Of a stretch of 64,000 nucleotides of DNA, positions 24,315 to 37,300 are shown one piece after another. Origin of the DNA: Poecilobothrus nobilitatus (taxonomy: Eukaryota > Arthropoda > Insecta > Diptera > Dolichopodidae); contig OX352773.1 in assembly GCA_947095535.1 (NCBI GenBank), positions 29,471,398-29,535,397 on the forward strand, read 5' to 3'. Position 1 is the first letter of the stretch, and the number at the start of each line of letters is the position of its first letter. A program made the position numbers and the translations under genes. The notes beneath the pieces were generated by a model. It did not search any database, had not been told where the DNA came from, and saw nothing but the letters and a program-made list of their open reading frames with translations.

Positions 24315-26385
24315 TTTAAATATGAAAAAAAAAGTAAATTAAGTCATGCGTATACAAAAAATCGACTTATTGCAGTATTTCAAAAACAAATTTTTCATAA
24401 AATATTCAGATTAAAGGCATATATACATTATTTCTTTTACATTATATGAAAGTGTAACTTGTTAAACCCTAAATTTCTTTTGTGAAACTCATTTTTAATA
24501 TATTAATTGTAATTAATTTTAATTTGGATTGTTTTTGATAACGTTAATGTTATAGTTTTTTTGTTTTCTTTCTAATATTTTAAGTAAAATATATTTCGTA
24601 CAATTTTCTTAAAATCTTCATTTATGATAAAATAAAACAACAAAAATATAAACCAATAAAGTAATGATAAAGTAACATTTATATATATCCGATTTATATA
24701 ATTAAATCATATGAATATATACATATTCATACATATATATTTTTGTATATATTTCGGGTAAATGTGAACTTTTGATACTATATATATAAAATAGTATATA
24801 TATGTAGTTATATTACAATCTACCTTATATAAAAATTTTTTATTTTTGCTAAATAGAATAGAAAAACTAATCAAAATAAGCTTAGGTATATTGTTATATT
24901 TACCGTTATATTTGTTTGAAAATAGTTGTTGCATAAATGACACTAATGTCCTTTTTTTTTTTTTTGAACATCAAAACGATGAATCTCCTTTTATTTTTAT
25001 TTTATACATTTTTTTTTTTATTATTTTTGTTATTATTGTTATTATTACTATTATTATTGCTTAGGTCTGTTGGTGTAAAAAAAACATTTTTTTTTTAATA
25101 TAACTTTTAGTTGTAGTTGTTGTTACTGTTAAATTTTAAATGTACTCGTAGACCATAATATTTATACTAAAAAAAAAAAAAAAATGTATTTTTCATTCTT
25201 GCATAATTTATGCAGTTATAGATATATATATTTATATACATATATATAAATAAGCATTTATATTATATACATACATACAAATATAAATTATATTGAAAAA
25301 TAACTTAAATAGAATAATTATTTGTATGTATTTTAGTAAAAAAAAAATATTCATAATAAAACGACCAACATATTACCATCGAATAAATTATTATACTGCA
25401 TCCGTCTTGTGGGCATATAATTAAATGAAAGAAAATATTAAAATTGGAAAATAAATATACATTTATACAAACATTTAAATATATATTAATAAAATGAATA
25501 TATTATATATATAGATATAAGTAGATTAGTTTTATAAAAATAAATGTGTGCATAAATATTTGGGCCAAAATAATATTTTAGAGATATAAAATTTAAAAAA
25601 AAAAAAAAAAAAAATATTTATAAAAATTAGATTTAAAATAAAATAAAAAGAAATTTTATAAATTTTTGTGTATAACTATTATATATTATGGATAAAGTTA
25701 AAAAAATGCATATTATATATGTAGGTTTTATAAGGTGAAAAAAAAAACATTTCAATCCATTTCCTTTTAATATTTTTTGTTTTTTTTTTATGTCTCTCAT
25801 TTGTATTTTTTGTTTTTTTTCTTTTATTAATTGAAGAAAAATGTGTTACTGCTAATTCTGAGATTATAGTATATTGTATTCTTATTTTGATACTTATTTG
25901 AATGAATCCCTTTATACTTAAAGCCATTATTAATTCTTTGAAAGAAAACATTAATTTGTTTTTTAAATCGCTTGTAAAAATCATATTTTTTTATTCCACT
26001 GAACATTATTAAATGTTGACAGTTATGAAATCAATATGGAAATAGACTAGTTTTGACAATCAATGTAGTAATAGCTTAATTAAGCGGTAAAGCCAAAAAT
26101 AAAAGGTTGTTTCCTACTGAAAATTTAAATCTCTATGGTGTTGAGATCTAATATTATTTAGAATTAAACTACATAAGTTTTGTTACTTCTATAATGGACT
26201 TTTATTTTATATAATATAATTATTTTAACAATTTGTTCTAAGTACATCTAAAAACTAAACTAAAATATTCCCAATCTAAACTTATCGTATTAAAGCCTTT
26301 TTTTTTACACCATTAGTACGACGAGAGGGCTCATCCATGAAAAATAATCGTCATTATAAAAATAACAATTGGAACGAAAAACCAA
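24315..26385. other. non-coding AT-rich stretch
   Basis: TA-rich runs near 24700-24810 and 25220-25270 and long T or A tracts. No gene or recognisable element. The open frames at 24707-24943, 24846-25064 and 25679-25984 overlap on opposite strands and are Phe/Ile/Lys-rich chance frames. Confidence 0.6.
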
Positions 26386-26712
26386 TTAAACGTTTTTGAG
26401 AATGAAGAGATTCAAACCGTAGAAAAACCATTTAGATATTATTCCTTCTTGACCACATGACAAAAATAATGTTCCTTATCAATACCGGGGCAGATTAATC
26501 TGTTATCCCAAAAACAAATCAAATTAAAAATATGTTAGAATTTCACCTATTAATTTGTTCGCGGCTAATAGCTCTAAAATATCCACTTAGTCCACTTAAC
26601 ATTAGACGTGAATGTATACGATAATAGACGTGACGCCACATATTCATTTTCGTGTTGTTATGGAACTTTTTTTTCGCTTAGAACAATTTTACCAAAGACC
26701 AAAATTTATACC
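26386..26712 (+). pseudogene. gypsy (Ty3-type) LTR retrotransposon protease region, decayed
   Basis: Translation around 26448-26510 gives LDHMTKIMFLINTGAD, a stop codon, then SVIPKT. This is the retroelement aspartyl protease signature FLxDTGADxSVIP with the key DTGA written NTGA. After a frame change LFAANSSKIST follows at about 26553-26585, as in gypsy proteases (FxAANxSxIxTYG). More stops come after, and weaker resemblance continues to about 26710. The first catalytic Asp is replaced by Asn, and stops and frameshifts break the frame, so it is not functional. No reverse transcriptase, integrase or LTRs were seen nearby, so this is an isolated fragment. Family naming is by motif only. Confidence 0.65.
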
Positions 26713-29700
26713 TTTGCCTACGAAATGCTTACATTCCTTCTAATTATTTGACAGAAAAATTTAATATATTATATAAACATATAGATTTAAATGTTTAAAT
26801 AAATATATATAATAATATATATATACATTCATGTATAGGTGTATAGGTGTATGCATGCCTACGTATAATTAATTACATGTGATAATATTCATGATATTGT
26901 TCCATGATATTTTAGGAAATTTTTAAAGCAAAACTAATTTTTATTTTAAATTATTTTTATAACAATTTTTATTATAATACAAAAACTTTTATTTTTTGTA
27001 TTTATATATATTTTCATTTGTATTTGTGTATAATTGTAAAAAATTGTAAGAATAAAATAAAAACAAAAAAATTGAGAAAATTATGTCTTTTTAATATCCG
27101 ATATGCATTTGTGGTGAATTTTATTGTTGAATATTATTATTGAATTTATTTTTTTTGTTTTTTGTAAAACAATAAAACTTATTCTTTTATGGTATTTCAA
27201 ATAAATTTGATATTTCTCATATGAGAATTGTATTGAATTGAACGAATAAAAACGATTTAATATGCTAAATAAATATGTATACATTTACATACTTATATAT
27301 AATATTTTAAAGTATATTTTGTTATCTAAATTTATATACAGTTACAGTAATATACTTAGAAGTATTTTTTGGATAAAACTACAAAGAAACGCAATCAACG
27401 TTTAAATTTTGTAATACAGCCCCAATGGTAGTCAATCATCTTTTTCAATTTACATTCTTTTCCCCACATCCTATTCACATTCTTCAGTCAATCAAACCCT
27501 ACAGATAAATTAACCAACGCCACTGAACAAAACATAAAATATTAAAACATTAAAAATTAATAAATGCAAACTTAGATAAAAATAATATTAATAAATATTT
27601 TCAGGATAAGAAAATTATTACTTTTTTTTTTTTATTAAATATAGATTAATTTAATAACAAACTTTAATAACATTTTAGATAATGGCCTGGAAAAACTGTA
27701 AGATATTATAATATATTAATTGTCAAATAAACAAAAACAAATTTAATTTCTATAAATCATTTTTTCTTTGGTAAATCATAAAGCCTTCTTAATGTCCTTA
27801 ATTGTATCTATCTTTTTTCAATGTTATCATTTTTCATTTTTTGATCTATTTATTTCTCGGTTTGATAACCATTCTTTTCTGTTTAGAAATTCTGTTCATA
27901 TTTCGAAATTCGAATTTTCAAATTCAAAAAAGTATTGTATTTTCATCTTGTATTTTTCTTACATCTTGCATCTTGTATTTTTCTTAGTACTTTCCAATAC
28001 TTGAAGTGTTCACAAACCCTTATGAATATGGCCCTTACAAGGGAAATATATATTTGGCCATTACCCTATTTCTATATAGTAATTTGACTTATGTAATGCT
28101 ACAAAAGCATTTATGTTATGTATTAAATAATATACTTGAGTGTGAATAAATGAAAAACTTTAATTTACGAAATAAATCATTTAATATTATATAACAGAAA
28201 AATAAGTCCTGCTTATTCTAAAATTTTCAGTTGTACGTCCTACTTATTCTGAAAAAAATCCGAAATTAATGTTACGTACTTATTACGTATAACATTTTCT
28301 TAAATTAAAATGTTTTTTAAATTTTTTCTAAAATTTTCTTCATATTCGCAAAGACAAAAAAATTTTTAAAAATCATTTTTCTTTGAAAACTACTACTTTC
28401 TTGATCAGTAATTATAGAATAATATGTCCTTAACTGTGATATTAGTACAAAATATTAGTCTTTTTTCTGCTCATCTTGAAAAAAAAACCAAACATTTACA
28501 ATACAGTATATTTGAATTTTCATTTCATTAGGTCTGTACAGTTTATGTTCATTGATTTGGGTGCCGCTCTATTAACAACATAATATTTTTATTTTTTTTT
28601 TGGGTAAACCTTTAAGGTATACAAAGAAATAGTAGGTATTGAGAAGATAAGAAAGTTGCAAAAATATTTTATTGAAATTTTATATTCAAATTTGTTTAGA
28701 AAATACAAAAAAAAAAGAAACAAAAAAAAAAATTTGGTATAGGTATAAAATTATTTTCTGCAGCAAAAATATTTTGTAAAATGTAAAAATAATTTAATTT
28801 GAATTTTATTGTATAGGACACAAAATAAGTGTATGTTGATTGTTATAAAGTATTTTTTTTATTTGTTCTTATATTACTTTATAAAAATATAGGTTTAATA
28901 CAATTTACCGATTAGATTAAGTCATAAAGGTTCATAGTTAATTTGTCAAATAATAAAATTGCATATTTTTAGGGTTTATTCAGATAATATCCTTTTTCAT
29001 ATTGTTATTTTATTGTTCATACAATATAAGATATTTGATTATATATATTTATATATTACAATAATTATAGATATCTATAGAATAATATATATATATATAT
29101 ATACATATATATATAATAAAACCGCTTTACCATCGTTTGTTACTTTTTGTGATACAATAACAGTATAATAGAAATAAGAAAGTGTGAATAGAAGAGAATA
29201 TACAGTTTAATAAGATTTAATTTTTGAACCTGTCTATTATAATATGTTCTAAATATAGACCTTAATTTTAAGGCTTTAATAATTTACATAAGGTGGTTAT
29301 ATCTTAATTGTATATTTGAAATTATATACCATTCAACTTAAATTTAAAATTTTTAAGGATTTTCTTTTTTATATATTTATTCTAAAGAAAAATTTTATTT
29401 TTTTCAATAATAATAATAATAAAATTTATTGTTGAAGTATAGTATAATAAATGGTATTAATTTAAGTTATTGGTTAAATATTACATATTTCCATAGTACC
29501 AATTAAAAACTTATTATCATTACAAAATAAAATTGTTAAAATTAAAAAAAAAAAAGAAAAAAACAATTGTAATTTGCAAACACTTATAAATATGTATCTG
29601 CAGATACTTAAATAATTTCTTTTAATTTTATAATAATATTATTTATATACGTATGTGTTGGATAATTTTCGGAATTTAAATAATAAAATTTAAAATAAAA

Positions 29701-29751
29701 ATTTTTTGTTTCTTTTTGCTTTCCTTTTGTTATCTTAATTTGATTCATAGT
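26713..29751. other. non-coding AT-rich stretch
   Basis: No gene seen. A short tandem duplication of CATCTTGTATTTTTCTTA-type sequence lies at 27944-27990. TATATG runs occur near 26805-26830 and 29090-29115, and (AAT)n near 29405-29422. Open frames such as 27768-28004 are low-complexity, and their overlapping partner frame shows the same bias. Confidence 0.6.
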
Positions 29752-29933
29752 AGTAGACAAGAACTGCACCATTTCTATTATTTTTAATTTTTATTTTTTT
29801 TTTTTGGTTTGAATAGGAATGATGATGTTATTGATGGTGCAATTGTTTTTTCTATACATTACATATGTATTAAAACTTAGTTGGTGGTATCTCTACAATT
29901 AATTCAAATAAAACATTATAAGTAGGTTCCATT
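29752..29933 (+). repeat. left arm of ~180-bp inverted repeat
   Basis: Begins AGTAGACAAGAACTGCAC, contains GAATAGGAATGATGATG and TTAAAACTTAGTTGGTGG, and ends AAGTAGGTTCCAT. The reverse complement of 32127-32308 has the same order with few differences, about 90% identical by eye. No Pol III boxes, coding potential or poly-A tail are visible. It could be a dispersed repeat present twice in opposite orientation, or the terminal inverted repeat of a 2.56-kb element. Confidence 0.8.
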
Positions 29934-32126
29934 TTTTTTGTTGAATTTTTTTCCTTTCAAATAGAAAAATAAGGTGGTTGATTTTATAAGTGGTATTTTA
30001 TAAGAATTTGTTAGAAAAAATGTTTTCATAATAGAAAACTTTTCTATTATTCTTGAAAAACAAAAGAACTTAATATCAAAAAAAAAAACTCAAATTATTA
30101 TTGTTTGAAAAATAAAACTATAACTTTTTTGTAATGATAGTAGTAAAGTAAATTACATTGTTTGTTTTCATTTATGATATCTTAAGATTTCAGTAGAGTT
30201 TAACAGGGCATTAAATTATTAATTTTTGAAAGAGTTACAAAAGATGTCTTAATATACATATATTATAAATTATTATAATAGTTTAAAAACGAAAAGTATT
30301 AATTATTAGTTTTACATATATATTGAAAGTTTTAAATGACTGTAAAACTATTATTTTTACAAATATAAAATGAATGCAAATAGTCTTCTCATTTTTTGAC
30401 TTAATTTTATTTAATACAGAATTTTTAAAATTAAAAATTTGTTTTTTAAAAGTTTTAAACTAATATCATCTTATAAAATACGGCATATATGTATATAAAT
30501 GACAATTATTCACAGATTTCGAATCGAATATTAATTATTTATTTTACTCAGCTGTTATTGATAGAACTATTAAAAGTTCAAAGTTTATAATTAAAATTTT
30601 CCGAATATCCTTTTATTCAAATTTATTTCTATATGCTAAAAAACTATAAACTGAAAAAAAAAAAAACAAATTTCTTAAATCCAGTACATATAAACATCTC
30701 TAAACCTGTGAAATTTGTATACAATTGATAAATTTACCAGAATAGGTTGATTCATATGTTAGATATATAACCACTCGAACATTGAGTTTATTATAAAATA
30801 GATTTTTTTTTTTTTATTCGTTAATTTTTAGAATATTTCATCATTTCTTCATTTAAATTTCAATTTTCTTTAATGATTAAGATTTAAAAAATAAAGATTT
30901 TCTTAATAGATTAAAAACTTTTTTAATTATTCTATTTAATTAAATATTTTCATTCTAAATAGTTTTCTCTAATACATATATTTTCTTTTTTAGAAAAATT
31001 CTAATAAAAATATTTAGAATAAAAACTTTTCTTAAGAAAAATAAAAAAATAATTTTATTTGAATTTTAGTATGAATTACTTATTTTTTTAAAATTTATTC
31101 TTAATATTATTTTAGCCAAGAAAAAAATCATCTGTATTCAGTAAAAGTTTTTCATAACTTTTTTAAGAATAACATTTACTTAAATATTTTTATCTATAAA
31201 TAGGTATCTTAAGTATTAAAAAAAAACTATAAACTATAATATAAATGATTTCTAAGTTTATAAAAAATAAAATTTTCTTCAAAATTTATTTTGTTTTTTT
31301 TTTTTGTTTTATTTTATTGTAATTATCTTTACCAGTTTATAGGGAACCTCATTGCATCTTTTCAAAAAAAAAAAAAAATAAAAATTCATATAATTCATCT
31401 GTACATACATTTACGATATCCAAAAAAAAAAAAAACCACAGAACAGAAAATAAAACTATAAGGATACGTAATGGATTCTATTACAAATTCTTAACGCGAA
31501 CATGATATATCCTCGAATTTTTATTTTTTTTTTGTTATTTTTTTTCATTTCTTTTCATTCTGAAATTCCCTATTGTCCTTTTTTAAAGATATCACAGTTT
31601 ATTTATATTTATAAGTATATATATTTAAATATATACATATATATATATATATGCATATATGTACATCTGCAAAAAGCTCTTAAAAATAATTGTTGATCTC
31701 ATGAGGACTAAAATTGCACCAGAAAATTTCTTTTTTGCACAATTCAAAAAAATAAATTATATAAATTGATAGATACAATACATATACTATATAAATGTAT
31801 GTACGTATGTAAAGATGTATATTAAAAATCACTGTATTTAAACATACTAAAAATCAAAAAAAAAAAAATTAAAATTAACAAAAAAAAAAACACAGAAACA
31901 AAAACTCGCCCGAAACCGTTTAAAAACGAAACACTTTAAACTCATAAAATACGTGCAAGTTTTGAAAAGAAATAAAAATAAAAGAAAATAAAACTAAAAT
32001 ATGATATAACGGCTTTATATATCTTATGCGCCAATTCAAATCAGATACGTTAACGCGTAAAATGAGTGGTATGTGTTTTGAAAATATTTAAAAATTTATA
32101 CATTTGTAAAAAAATAATATTATAAT
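29934..32126. other. spacer inside the inverted repeat pair, no gene seen
   Basis: About 2.2 kb of AT-rich DNA between the two inverted arms. No transposase-like or other protein-like frame was found; the open frame at 31502-31696 is a Tyr/Ile repeat over (TA)n. If the arms bound a transposon, this copy is non-autonomous. Confidence 0.55.
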
Positions 32127-32308
32127 AAATGGAACATACTTATAATGTTTTATTTGAATTAATTATAGATATACCAACAACTAAGTTTTAATACATATAT
32201 ATGTAATATATGGAAAAAACAATCGCACCATCAAAAATATCATCATTCCTATTCAAATCGAAAAAAAAAAAATTAAAAATAATAGAAATCGTGCAGTTCT
32301 TGTCTACT
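32127..32308 (-). repeat. right arm of ~180-bp inverted repeat
   Basis: Reverse complement of the arm at 29752-29933 with scattered substitutions and small length changes in the A tract (CGAAAAAAAAAAAA here against the T tract there). The outer edge is GTGCAGTTCTTGTCTACT. Flanking bases outside the arms do not show a convincing target duplication. Confidence 0.8.
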
Positions 32309-32796
32309 GTACATACATATGCAACATATGCATAACTGTAAATATCAAAGACATAAACCATCACATGAAACTTTAATTAGATCTTCTTAAATAGAATTTA
32401 GCAGTAAATAAAATTAATAAAAAGTATATTTTAACTATGGTTTTGCAAAACAAAAATTAGCGTTTGTTATTTTTTAAAACTTTAATATTTCGTTAATATA
32501 ATTCTACTAGCTGTTGGCGCGTCATAGAATGACGGAGTTAATTAGGTTAATTAGAATTAGATAGTAGATTTCATTTTTATATACATAGGTATTTGTTTTT
32601 GCAATTTCGGAATAATGTATAATTTGTACTTTGCCAAATAATGCAGTAAATATAAAAAGAAAAAAAGTCATTATTTGTAATTTATATACAAAAAAAATAT
32701 TGTTTCCATCAGGAATCGTACCAGAGTCAGACACACTAAATATGTATAGTAATTAGAAGAAATGAAAATACACTATAAAAATATTTTGTAATTTTT
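32309..32796. other. non-coding, possible repeat fragment
   Basis: Contains CTAGCTGTTGGCGCGTCATAG near 32508-32528. On the minus strand near 32705-32735, TCTGACTCTGGTACGATTCC looks faintly like a B box, but no matching A box was found. Assignment not possible. The open frame at 32522-32734 on the minus strand is not protein-like. Confidence 0.35.
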
Positions 32797-34388
32797 TTTT
32801 ATACCCGTACGATAGGATCGGGTATAATAAAATTACTCCTCCGTTTGTAACACCTCGAAATAAGCGAGCTAGATATACCTTCAAAGGTATGGATCGGATC
32901 AGAAAAAAATTCTAAGACTTTTGAGCCATGTCCGTCCGTCCGTCCGTCCGTCCGTCCGTCAGCACGCTAACTCAAAAACTAAGAAAGCTAGAATCTTGAA
33001 ATTTACACAAAATTTTTTGGGAGTAATTTGTAGGTTCCCTATTTTTTTTGGTTGAGTTTGGACCAAGCCTTAGGGTAGCTCTCGAACACCTAACTTTTAG
33101 ATCCCCACATTTTTTTGCAATAGAGCTATGAAATTTTAACTACTGATAGATCTCACAAAAATATTAATTTTATTTTTAATAACTTTTTTTTGTAGCCCCA
33201 CCCGTTACGGAGCTACAGCTCCCCAAAGGTTCAAAAAAGCTCTATATTTAAATTGTTATAGCACAAGTTGTGTAAGGTATATCTTCATTTTGAAAACGCC
33301 AAACGATTACTACTTTTATTAGCTTTAAAACTATATATACAATATATATATATTTGTGGCATACGGTGTCTTAATTTACCGTTATGCGAAACTAAAAGTT
33401 TGCAAAATCCTTTAACCCTTCTATCTTCTAAACGGTTTAAGTTGGAAACTTGAAATTTTGACAGAAGTTAGATCTTTGAAAATAAGTATGAGTCATTTCA
33501 GAAATTTTTTTTGTATGACCCCCCGTTTAGGAGCTGTAAGGGGTCAAAAACTGAAAATTTTCTATTTTTAAACACCTGTAACTTGAACACCTGTTAGAAT
33601 TTTTTTAAAGTAATACATAAAAATTAAAGCTTCAATATTATATTCTTATTTCTGTTAACAACTTTTTTTAATAATATAGGGTTACTTTATAATTGACGAA
33701 AGTGTTACTTGATTTTTTCAAATTTTCTAACAAAATTCTTCAACAAATTTTTTGCATTTTGTTTTACTCGATAATTTGAAATTGTTGAGGATATAATGCG
33801 TAGTACAAAAAAATGTAAATAAATATACAACATAACGGTTGCTTGAAGAATTTTTATTTATATGATATTAATATATATACATACTTATATAATATCATGT
33901 TTATTTACATATCGCATACGTCACTAGTGAATGAGTGATAAGAGTATAGATGTATATTATATAGCGCCGTATTTACATACATATATGTATTTTATTGTAC
34001 TTATAAGAAATTATTCTGTCAATGGAATATTTAAATATAATATAATATAATATTTAAAATTATATTTACTATTTTATACTAAGTAAATTTAATATACATT
34101 TACCGCTTAGTATTAAATGGTACTATAGAATATTTGAAAAAGTTTTGGATTGATAATCGTTATGTGAAAGGTTAGAATCTGCTTTCGAAGAATGTACATA
34201 TCACCATATAGTTTGAATATATGTACAACCCATAGTTCTAGAAATTATAAAATTCACCCAAATTATTTTAAAATACTAAAATATTAAAAAAATAATATTG
34301 TGAGCAGAGTGACAGGCTGTTAACATACTAACGGTTCGTACGGGTATCTAAGAGTTGACAAAGGCAACTGTATTCTTCCTCGTTTTTT
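32797..34388 (+). mobile_element. Helentron-associated (mini-me/DINE-1-like) element, copy 2, long interior
   Basis: ATACCCGTACGA (32801-32812) is the exact reverse complement of TCGTACGGGTAT (34336-34347). The left end can fold (ATACCC with GGGTAT at 32820-32825). A pure (GTCC)n of nearly eight units lies at 32930-32960 after GAGCCAT, the hallmark proto-microsatellite of mini-me elements. A 3' hairpin AGTTG/CAACT at about 34353-34369 and CCTCG-T(n) follow. Unlike copies 1 and 3, the interior carries imperfect ~320-bp tandem units (compare 33188-33250 with 33507-33570, both containing CCCC-CCGTT-GGAGCT and GGGTCAAAAA-like sequence). At ~1.6 kb it is twice as long as the other copies. No protein is encoded; the open frame at 33268-33453 is repeat sequence. 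Confidence 0.8.
32930..32960. repeat. (GTCC)n tetranucleotide core
   Basis: Nearly eight pure GTCC units inside the Helentron-associated element. Copy 1 has only about two units at the same place and copy 3 has lost it, so the array expanded or survived only here. Confidence 0.95.
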
Positions 34389-37300
34389 GTTATATTTTTA
34401 TTGGTCTATTATAACCCATAGAGGATTTTATCAGGCCCTTATATTAAGATTTATAAAAATATTTTGCAATTATAAAAAAACTAAAAAACAAAAAAAACTA
34501 ATTCTTTTTTTTTTTTTTTTACAAAATTGATTTACATGTTTTAAAATTTTCAAATTAATATTTAAAAGTTAAATTTGCATTATATAAATTTATTGATTTC
34601 AAAAATTTAAAAACTGTTTGAATTTCTTCTTTATTTTCAGCTGCTAATGTTGTAATTATTTTGTAATTAAATTACCTAACTTAATGTAAAAAGTGGATAA
34701 TAATAATAAATAATATAGTAATAAAAAATTATCATGCACGAAAAATAAATAATAAAAAAAACGATTTAAAATTGAAACCAAAAAGAATAAAATATTCATT
34801 TGGGTACCCACTACCCGTGTATATACAAACAATTCCAATTTCCAGCAAAATCATTTGCGTAGGTATCCGTAATAAAATTACCATTTAAAAATACATAGTG
34901 TTATTTTTTGCTTATATGTTTTTTTTTCTTATATGTGATTGTGTGCCTGTGCATAATCACATATATGTGATTATGTGCCTGTGCATGTGCACAATGGATT
35001 TGAAAAATAGAAAAATATATTTCTCCTACTCTTGAAAATAGACTTTTTCGTTGTATAAAAAATGCATTAGGTTTAGTAAAAAGTAAACCTATTTCCTATA
35101 AGTATACTTTGTTGGTGACGTGTCCTGAAGTTCCATTGGTACTTTTGAATCACTTCAAATTCGCTCCTAATTCAGATGCTCAAACATACATATATATTCT
35201 TATTCTGGGAAAAGGGGCAAATCTGATTTCATAAACGTCTATAAAATTTCTCCAAATATATATATATGTATATATATGTCTATATTCTGACTAGCCTGTA
35301 TTTGTAAAATAACTGTAACTGGTTTTATTGTTGGCCGGGGCATAAGTAGAAGTTTAGTCTAGAAAGTTTACTCTAAACGATATTATTGCATTATTAATTA
35401 TTATCATTACAAAAGGAAAATTGGGACTTTTGACTCATTTCAAAGAGACAGAACTGCCATGTGATATATATTAAATTAATAGAAGTCCATGGGATATATA
35501 AAAGATTGTAATAAAATTTAGCAAAATTTTGTAAAAAAATTTATTTAGCAAAAAATTTAAAAAAAAAATTCTTCTTAAGAAAACAAAAAAATCAAAACAA
35601 ATAAATTACCCAAAAATATAATAAAATATTTGTTTCGCTTTTTTTGTTAAAATCTATAAAATGACATTTTAAAATTATTTAAAAACATTTTGTTTATATA
35701 TATGCATATATGGGTATGTATGTATGTCAAATAAAATTAATTTAAAAAAAATTAATTCGAAGAAATTAATGAATGAAAAACAATTTTTTTTTTTGTTATT
35801 TTATGATTTTTTTCTTTCTCTTTACCCTTTTGTAATGTATCATAGTTTTGAAAAATAAAAATATTTCCAATTAGAAATTATATCTATACTGTATATATTG
35901 TAGATATGTATATTTTATTTTTTATCTATAATAGAACATATACAACACAACACTTTAAAATGAATGCGGTTGTTACACATCATTTTTCTGGACAAATATA
36001 TATATTAATAATTAATAATAATAATAATAATTATTTTTTTGTTTATTGAACTTTTACAACTTATTTATTCATTTTTATTCTGTTTTGTTTTTTTTTGTGA
36101 AATCTTTGATTGATAAATTCACCTATACTGACTTTTCTATTTTGTTTAATTCATTCATTCATTCATTTATTTACAACCAAGATACATACAAGCTTATTTA
36201 CATATTATAATTGCTATTATTTTACAGAGATTAAATTTCTCAAATCTATACAACTGAAATATTATTACATTATGTTATTGAATTTACTTAATTGTGAACT
36301 TAACATGATTTTTGTAAGGAAATTGGAAAACCTTACCTATTTAATTGTCGTAAACATAATTCTTATATCTAAATATTACACTAAATTATCTGCTTAAACT
36401 AAAAGTTTATATTTTGAGTGTAGATTAAATATTAATAAACGTGTTATCATAGAGATTTTTGATCAATGTATTTTAGGATACCATGCATATATATGCATAG
36501 AACATACCATGCATAGAACATTTAGTGGAGTAGTAGTGGAGTTTTATTTAATTGAAATTAATTTTTCGTAATTTTTTTTTTTTTTTTATTAGGTATACTG
36601 TGTATGTAATCTTAAAAATATGGATGCGTTTTGTTTTTGTGTTAAAATACGTTTTACTTAATTTTTTTACGTAGATAGAGGATCATATTTTGTTTATAAG
36701 TTTTTTATGTAAAAAGAAGAAAAATTCATAGTATTTCACATTCCTGCGTATTTAATTGTGTATATAACTATCAGCGCCTCGCTGTGTAATAATGTCATGT
36801 GTTACATACAATTTCTTTCTGTTTTATACAAAATTATTTAATAATTTTGAAGTACATAATTAAGTAATTTTAAAAGATCATTATTTTATTTTCCACTATT
36901 TTAGATTATTTCTATTTAAAGCCCATCAACACAAAATCTTCGTGTTATAAAATAGATTTTACTATTATTTGATACTAATACAGAACATTCAGTTTAAAGT
37001 AATATTAGGTTATACATCATAATGTCTATATTATCTATGATTTTTTTTTTTATTAAACGTTAATTAAAATTATATAAAAAAATAAATACAAAAAATATAA
37101 AAATTAATTCACCCTGCTACTCTTAAAATGTCTTAACTGCTTTTAGATTTTTTCTGTTTTGTTTTTTTTTTTTATAAAATTTTTATATTGCATTTACTTT
37201 TTTTTTTTTTTTATTTTTTTATATTCTGCACAGGGTTTTCTTTTTGACATCAAATTTTAACAGATCAAAAAACAAAAAAAAAAAAAAAAAACAAATTCTG

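Noticed and set aside
33268..33453. 61-codon open frame
   Set aside because: Falls inside the long Helentron-associated element and over its tandem units.
34931..34990. CRISPR-like short repeats
   Set aside because: Only two units, directly tandem with no equal-length unique spacers; a simple local duplication in eukaryotic DNA.
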